A DNA stretch of 64,000 nt. It comes from Chitinophaga dinghuensis (GTDB lineage Bacteria > Bacteroidota > Bacteroidia > Chitinophagales > Chitinophagaceae). Where the stretch lies: NCBI RefSeq assembly GCF_003259435.1, contig NZ_QLMA01000002.1, positions 434,001 through 498,000 on the forward strand. Reading direction: 5' to 3'. Numbering within the stretch: position 1 is the first letter of the stretch; each line of letters begins with the position of its first letter. This document shows positions 61,510-64,000 of the stretch, piece by piece. Position numbers and translations under genes: made by a program. Below the pieces are notes generated by a model, which worked only from the letters and a program-made list of their open reading frames with translations, did no database searches and was not told the DNA's origin.

Positions 61510-62188
61510 CGGACGGCAGGTTAATGCTGCGCCAGTCCAGTGGAGCGGCAGGCAGCTGGAATTTAAGATATCGAATCGTACGGCCATCGGCGAGGTGCAT
61601 TTTCTCGTAATGGGTCTGGATTTGCAGGATAGCAGGCACTTCAGGCATTGCGTAAACGTCTGGAATATTCTCCAGAACGGTGCATCCGGTTAATTCCACC
61701 ACCATTTTAGTGAACTCGTAGAGTTCAGCGGAATCTGTTTTCAGGTTGATGGTAGCGCCAGGAGCCAGGAGAGGTTGGTACAGCTGCAAAAACTTAGGAT
61801 GGGTCAGTCTTTTCTTGGATTTGGACTGACGGAGGAATGGATCTGGGAAAGTTATCCAGATTTCGCCTATTTCGCCTGGTGCGAAATAGTTATTCAGCTT
61901 ATCGATCTGGGTGCGGAGGAAAGCAGCATTTTTCAGGTTATTGTCCAGTGCTGTTTTGGCGCCTCTCCAGATGCGGTTCCCTTTCAGGTCTACGCCAATA
62001 ATATTTCTTTCCGGGAACATGCGGGCCATTCCTACGGTGTAGTCTCCTTTACCGCAGGCCAGTTCCAGTGTTACCGGGTGATTGTTATGAAAGAATTCGT
62101 GCCATTTCCCTTGCATCCCTTCCGGGTATATTAATACATTAGGGAAAGTTTCTATTTCAGCGAATCGTTGTAATTTTTTTTGTCCCAT
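61481..62188 (-). CDS. trmB: tRNA (guanine-N7)-methyltransferase
   Basis: A 235-residue SAM-dependent enzyme that methylates G46 in the variable loop of tRNAs. The SAM site is PVTLELACGKGDYTVGMARM, followed by ERNIIGVDLKGNRIWRGAKT. The catalytic block is GEIWITFPDPFLRQSKSKKR, with LTHPKFLQLYQPLL and LKTDSAELYEFT. The start is the ATG at 62188 (MGQKKLQRFAEIETF); an ATG at 62275 is in frame but lies beyond the promoter. Its -7 box lies exactly 7 nt before the ATG, so the mRNA should be leaderless. A tRNA-like RNA gene lies just upstream. Confidence 0.95.
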   Translation of the reverse strand: MGQKKLQRFAEIETFPNVLIYPEGMQGKWHEFFHNNHPVTLELACGKGDYTVGMARMFPERNIIGVDLKGNRIWRGAKTALDNNLKNAAFLRTQIDKLNNYFAPGEIGEIWITFPDPFLRQSKSKKRLTHPKFLQLYQPLLAPGATINLKTDSAELYEFTKMVVELTGCTVLENIPDVYAMPEVPAILQIQTHYEKMHLADGRTIRYLKFQLPAAPLDWRSINLPSDEAAVSGEY

Positions 62189-62195
62189 TTGGCCG

Positions 62196-62225
62196 CAAAA
62201 GTACGAAGGATTTCTTTCTCGCAAA
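62196..62225 (-). promoter_or_regulatory. Two-part promoter of a leaderless trmB mRNA
   Basis: On the minus strand TTTG (62225-62222), 18 nt, then TACTTTTG (62203-62196), then 7 nt and the ATG. Both elements and spacing fit, so transcription should start at or near the start codon. Confidence 0.75.
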
Positions 62226-62452
62226 GTGATCACCGCGCCTGCGGCGCTATAGAGCGAGTGGAATTTTTCTCGCAAAGCAACATAAGCAGCTAAGGGGCAA
62301 AGGTCTATGTTATATTGTATATTATATTATTTGGTTGATTTGGAGAGGAGAAGTCAAGGTTGAGAAACAATTATGTCCGATATCCGCAACACTTAATTAT
62401 CTGCTGCTTTGCTGCTTATGCTGCTTTGCGTGAGAATTAGCGCCGCAGGCGC
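62216..62452. repeat. Pair of inverted GC-rich repeat units
   Basis: A 15-nt unit GCGCCTGCGGCGCTA at 62235-62249 recurs as its exact reverse complement at 62438-62452; each is itself a small hairpin (GCGCC-TGC-GGCGC). Next to each lies a second shared block: 62267-62290 (starting TTCTCGCAAAGC) and, inverted with a few changes, 62411-62436. Extra TTCTCGCAAAG occurs at 62216-62226. The arrangement resembles a small REP- or MITE-like element of about 240 bp with an AT-rich middle. Confidence 0.65.
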
Positions 62453-62454
62453 AT

Positions 62455-62485
62455 AAAAAAAGCCCGCGGACATGGCCCACGGACT
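62455..62485 (-). terminator. Intrinsic terminator of the tRNA-like RNA gene
   Basis: On the minus strand AGTCCGTGG (62485-62477) pairs with CCGCGGGCT (62469-62461), 9 bp with two G-T pairs and a 7-nt loop, followed by six more T. It lies 17 nt after the tRNA-like 3' end. Confidence 0.85.
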
Positions 62486-62501
62486 CTTTAAACCAATTCA
62501 G

Positions 62502-62644
62502 CTGTAGGAGGAGGATTCGAACCTCCACGAGGCAGTTAGCCATAGTACAAGTAAGATTAGTGGTCAACCCAATTATACTACGTTTATCCTGTGATCCCCA
62601 CCCCCGAGACAAGAGGGCATGTCTGCCAGTTTCATCACCCCACA
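62502..62644 (-). ncRNA. tRNA-like RNA with an extra internal segment
   Basis: Read on the minus strand, the ends pair as a 7-bp acceptor stem (TGTGGGG 62644-62638 with TCCTACA 62509-62503, two G-T pairs) followed by a discriminator G and no encoded CCA. The T-arm is textbook: GGAGG (62526-62522), loop TTCGAAT, CCTCC. The D-arm is of class II type: ATG, loop AAACTGGCAGA, CAT (62635-62619). An anticodon-like arm follows: CCCTC, loop TTGTCTC with GTC in the anticodon position, GGGGG (62617-62601). A short variable arm GGC-TAACT-GCC (62541-62531) precedes the T-arm. Between the anticodon-like and variable arms lie about 59 extra nt (62600-62542), including a 7-bp hairpin (CGTAGTA with TACTATG). 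It has its own promoter and terminator. It is neither a standard tRNA nor a tmRNA by sequence. Confidence 0.65.
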
Positions 62645-62705
62645 ATGTGATAATCAATACTATATGAATTACTTTATAATTGCTTATTGAGTAATGATTA
62701 TGATA

Positions 62706-62737
62706 CAAATCTAAATAGAAAGGCTATTTCTTGCAAA
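62706..62737 (-). promoter_or_regulatory. Two-part promoter of the tRNA-like RNA gene
   Basis: On the minus strand TTTG (62737-62734), 20 nt, then TAGATTTG (62713-62706). Transcription would start near 62700, about 55 nt before the tRNA-like part. It is back to back with the Lrp-type gene. Confidence 0.72.
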
Positions 62738-62821
62738 TTTTTTAAGAAAAATTTTTGAATTTTCGATATTTTTTAAATATTTGCATATAACTTTAAAACA
62801 TTCAAAAAACAAATTGTAAAA

Positions 62822-63289
62822 ATGAGCCACAATTTGAATATTGACAAACTGGATTTGCAGATTATCAGCGAGATGATGAATAATGCTGAAATCTCTTATG
62901 CGGACCTGGGAAAGAAGTTGTTTGTGTCCGGTGGTACCATCCACGTTAGGATGAAGAAATTGCAAGAACTGGGTATAGTTAAAGGTACTAAATTACATGT
63001 AGATTTAAAAATGATTGGATATGATGTAATTGCCTTTATTGGAATTTACCTGGAAAAAAGCTCCATGTACGATACCGTAGCCAAAGAATTACGGAAAATT
63101 CCGGAAATGGTGCGACTGAACTACACAACCGGGTCCTATAGTATGTTTGCAGAGATTATCTGTAAAGATATTACCCAGCTTCGCCGCATTCTGCACGACG
63201 AATTACAGAAAATCAAAGGCATTGAAAGAACTGAAACCCTTATCTCACTGGAAGAAAGCTTTTACCGTACTATAAACGTGGTGGAATAG
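62822..63289 (+). CDS. Lrp/AsnC-family transcription regulator
   Basis: A 155-residue regulator with an AsnC-type helix-turn-helix (about 5-60, IDKLDLQIISEMMNNAEISY, VSGGTIHVRMKKLQELGIV) and a RAM ligand-binding domain (about 70-150, GYDVIAFIGIYLEKSS, EMVRLNYTTGSYSMFAEIIC). Lrp proteins respond to amino acids as octamers. The next gene, 56 nt downstream on the same strand, is tryptophan 2,3-dioxygenase, so it may respond to an aromatic amino acid. It also faces the tRNA-like RNA gene across a shared promoter region. Confidence 0.93.
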   Translation: MSHNLNIDKLDLQIISEMMNNAEISYADLGKKLFVSGGTIHVRMKKLQELGIVKGTKLHVDLKMIGYDVIAFIGIYLEKSSMYDTVAKELRKIPEMVRLNYTTGSYSMFAEIICKDITQLRRILHDELQKIKGIERTETLISLEESFYRTINVVE

Positions 63290-63345
63290 GAATGGGGATG
63301 GAGGAATGGTCGTTGCCATTTCAGCCATTATTCCTAAATTTCATC

Positions 63346-64000
63346 ATGGTTACAACAGAAATAGCCGAGAAAATACAGCAACTAGAAGAAAAATATGCCG
63401 CGATGGGTCAAAATCTGTCCTCCTACCTGGATGGATTACTATATGCGGATTACCTTACTTATTGGGACTATATTCAACTGGATGTTTTGCTGAACCTGCA
63501 ACATCCCCGCACGCCGTTTCCGGATGAGAGCATCTTTATCATGTATCACCAGATTACGGAATTGTATTTTAAACTTTCACTCAAAGCGATTGAGCAGGTA
63601 TGTCATGCCCCTGAATTGACAGTGGAAATCTTTAAAACACAGGTGAAGCGTGTCAACAACTATTTCAAGAGTCTGATCAGTTCCTTTGAAATCATGGTAG
63701 ACGGAATGGAAAAGGAGCAATTCCTGAAATTCCGGATGGCGTTATTGCCTGCCAGCGGATTCCAGAGCGGACAATTCCGAATGATTGAAATCTGTTCTAC
63801 CTCGTTACCGAACCTGGTGTACGAGGCGCAACGGGAAGAGCTGAAAGGAAAAGGGCTGAAAGAGACACTGGACCAAATTTACTGGAGAAGCGGCGCTACC
63901 GAACTGGCTACAGGCAAGAAAACCCTTACCCTGCGGCAGTTTGAGCTGAAGTACATGGAAACTTTCCTGAAAACGGCCCAACAATATGAAGTGAACAATA
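63346..64000 (+). CDS. kynA: Tryptophan 2,3-dioxygenase, 3'-truncated
   Basis: A heme dioxygenase that opens the indole ring of tryptophan to give N-formylkynurenine, the first step of the kynurenine route. It starts at the ATG 63346 (MVTTEIAEKIQQLEEKYAAM) and runs off the window after 218 residues. Visible hallmarks are LLYADYLTYWDYIQLDVLLN, MYHQITELYFKLSLKAIEQV with the active-site His, and FRMALLPASGFQSGQFRMIE with substrate-binding Arg and Ser. It is 56 nt from the Lrp-type gene. NadB in this window indicates NAD is also made from aspartate, so the pathway here is probably catabolic. Confidence 0.93.
   Translation, partial: MVTTEIAEKIQQLEEKYAAMGQNLSSYLDGLLYADYLTYWDYIQLDVLLNLQHPRTPFPDESIFIMYHQITELYFKLSLKAIEQVCHAPELTVEIFKTQVKRVNNYFKSLISSFEIMVDGMEKEQFLKFRMALLPASGFQSGQFRMIEICSTSLPNLVYEAQREELKGKGLKETLDQIYWRSGATELATGKKTLTLRQFELKYMETFLKTAQQYEVNN

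Noticed and set aside
62502-62644. tmRNA
   Set aside because: Too short, no tag reading frame, no Ala-type acceptor with G3-U70, and an anticodon-like arm is present.
62502-62644. Ordinary tRNA-Asp or tRNA-Leu
   Set aside because: The anticodon position reads GTC but the D-arm is class II, the base after the anticodon is T rather than a purine, and about 59 extra nt break the usual structure.
62397-62708. 103-codon open frame covering the tRNA-like RNA
   Set aside because: It translates through the T-arm and terminator hairpin and resembles no protein; the RNA features explain the region better.
1-64000. CRISPR array, prophage, insertion sequence or integrative element
   Set aside because: No regularly spaced direct repeats, transposase, integrase or phage genes were seen.

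Overview
The window looks like a Bacteroidota chromosome segment, most likely from a Chitinophaga-like member of the Chitinophagaceae. This is inferred from gene content and signals, not from a database match. Evidence includes the gliding genes gldD and gldE beside mutY and ssb, families typical of the phylum (DUF3109, DUF5522, IPExxxVDY-type, 7TMR-DISM kinase, a 31-residue AURKAIP1/COX24-like protein, a CarB without its allosteric domain, a Rho with an acidic low-complexity insert), and promoters of the Bacteroidota form TTTG...TAnnTTTG. Coding density is high. I see no rRNA, CRISPR array, prophage or insertion sequence.

Layout. 1-6.6 kb: end of carB, then comEC-purH. 6.7-8.4 kb: an ECF sigma factor overlapping a membrane protein that looks like its anti-sigma partner. 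8.4-14.2 kb (minus): mutY, ssb, gldE, gldD, a DUF3109 protein and a LutB-like iron-sulfur protein. 14.4-17.6 kb: HU, a TPR protein, a tiny basic protein and RNase G. 17.8-24.6 kb: L,D-transpeptidase, RidA, a 3-hydroxyacyl-CoA dehydrogenase-like protein, TsaB, an ArsR-type regulator with a persulfide-dioxygenase-like enzyme, and two BON proteins. 24.6-30.7 kb (minus): acyltransferase, nadB, lysoplasmalogenase and an NtrY/NtrC-type pair. 30.8-36.6 kb: an efflux cluster with two adaptors, two ABC ATPases and one TolC but no permease. 36.7-50.7 kb: gpsA and a signalling block (glycosyltransferase, receiver protein, two sigma-54 activators, two sensor kinases) that also holds Ku with a stand-alone LigD-type phosphoesterase, then a chromate transporter. 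51-64 kb: a 2-oxoglutarate/Fe(II) oxygenase-like protein, ExbD, asnS, rho, an outer-membrane beta-barrel, a LytS/LytTR pair, pterin dehydratase, trmB, a tRNA-like RNA gene, an Lrp-type regulator and the start of tryptophan 2,3-dioxygenase.

Regulation is unusually legible. Convergent genes are separated by long near-perfect hairpins. Four genes (nadB, tolC, a sigma-54 activator and trmB) carry a TAnnTTTG box exactly 7 nt before the ATG, which predicts leaderless or nearly leaderless mRNAs.

The most unusual item is a minus-strand RNA at about 62.50-62.64 kb. It has a full two-part promoter, a textbook T-arm, a class II-like D-arm and pairing acceptor ends, but also an extra segment of about 59 nt, and it ends in an intrinsic terminator. 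It does not fit an ordinary tRNA or tmRNA and is the best candidate here for something undescribed.
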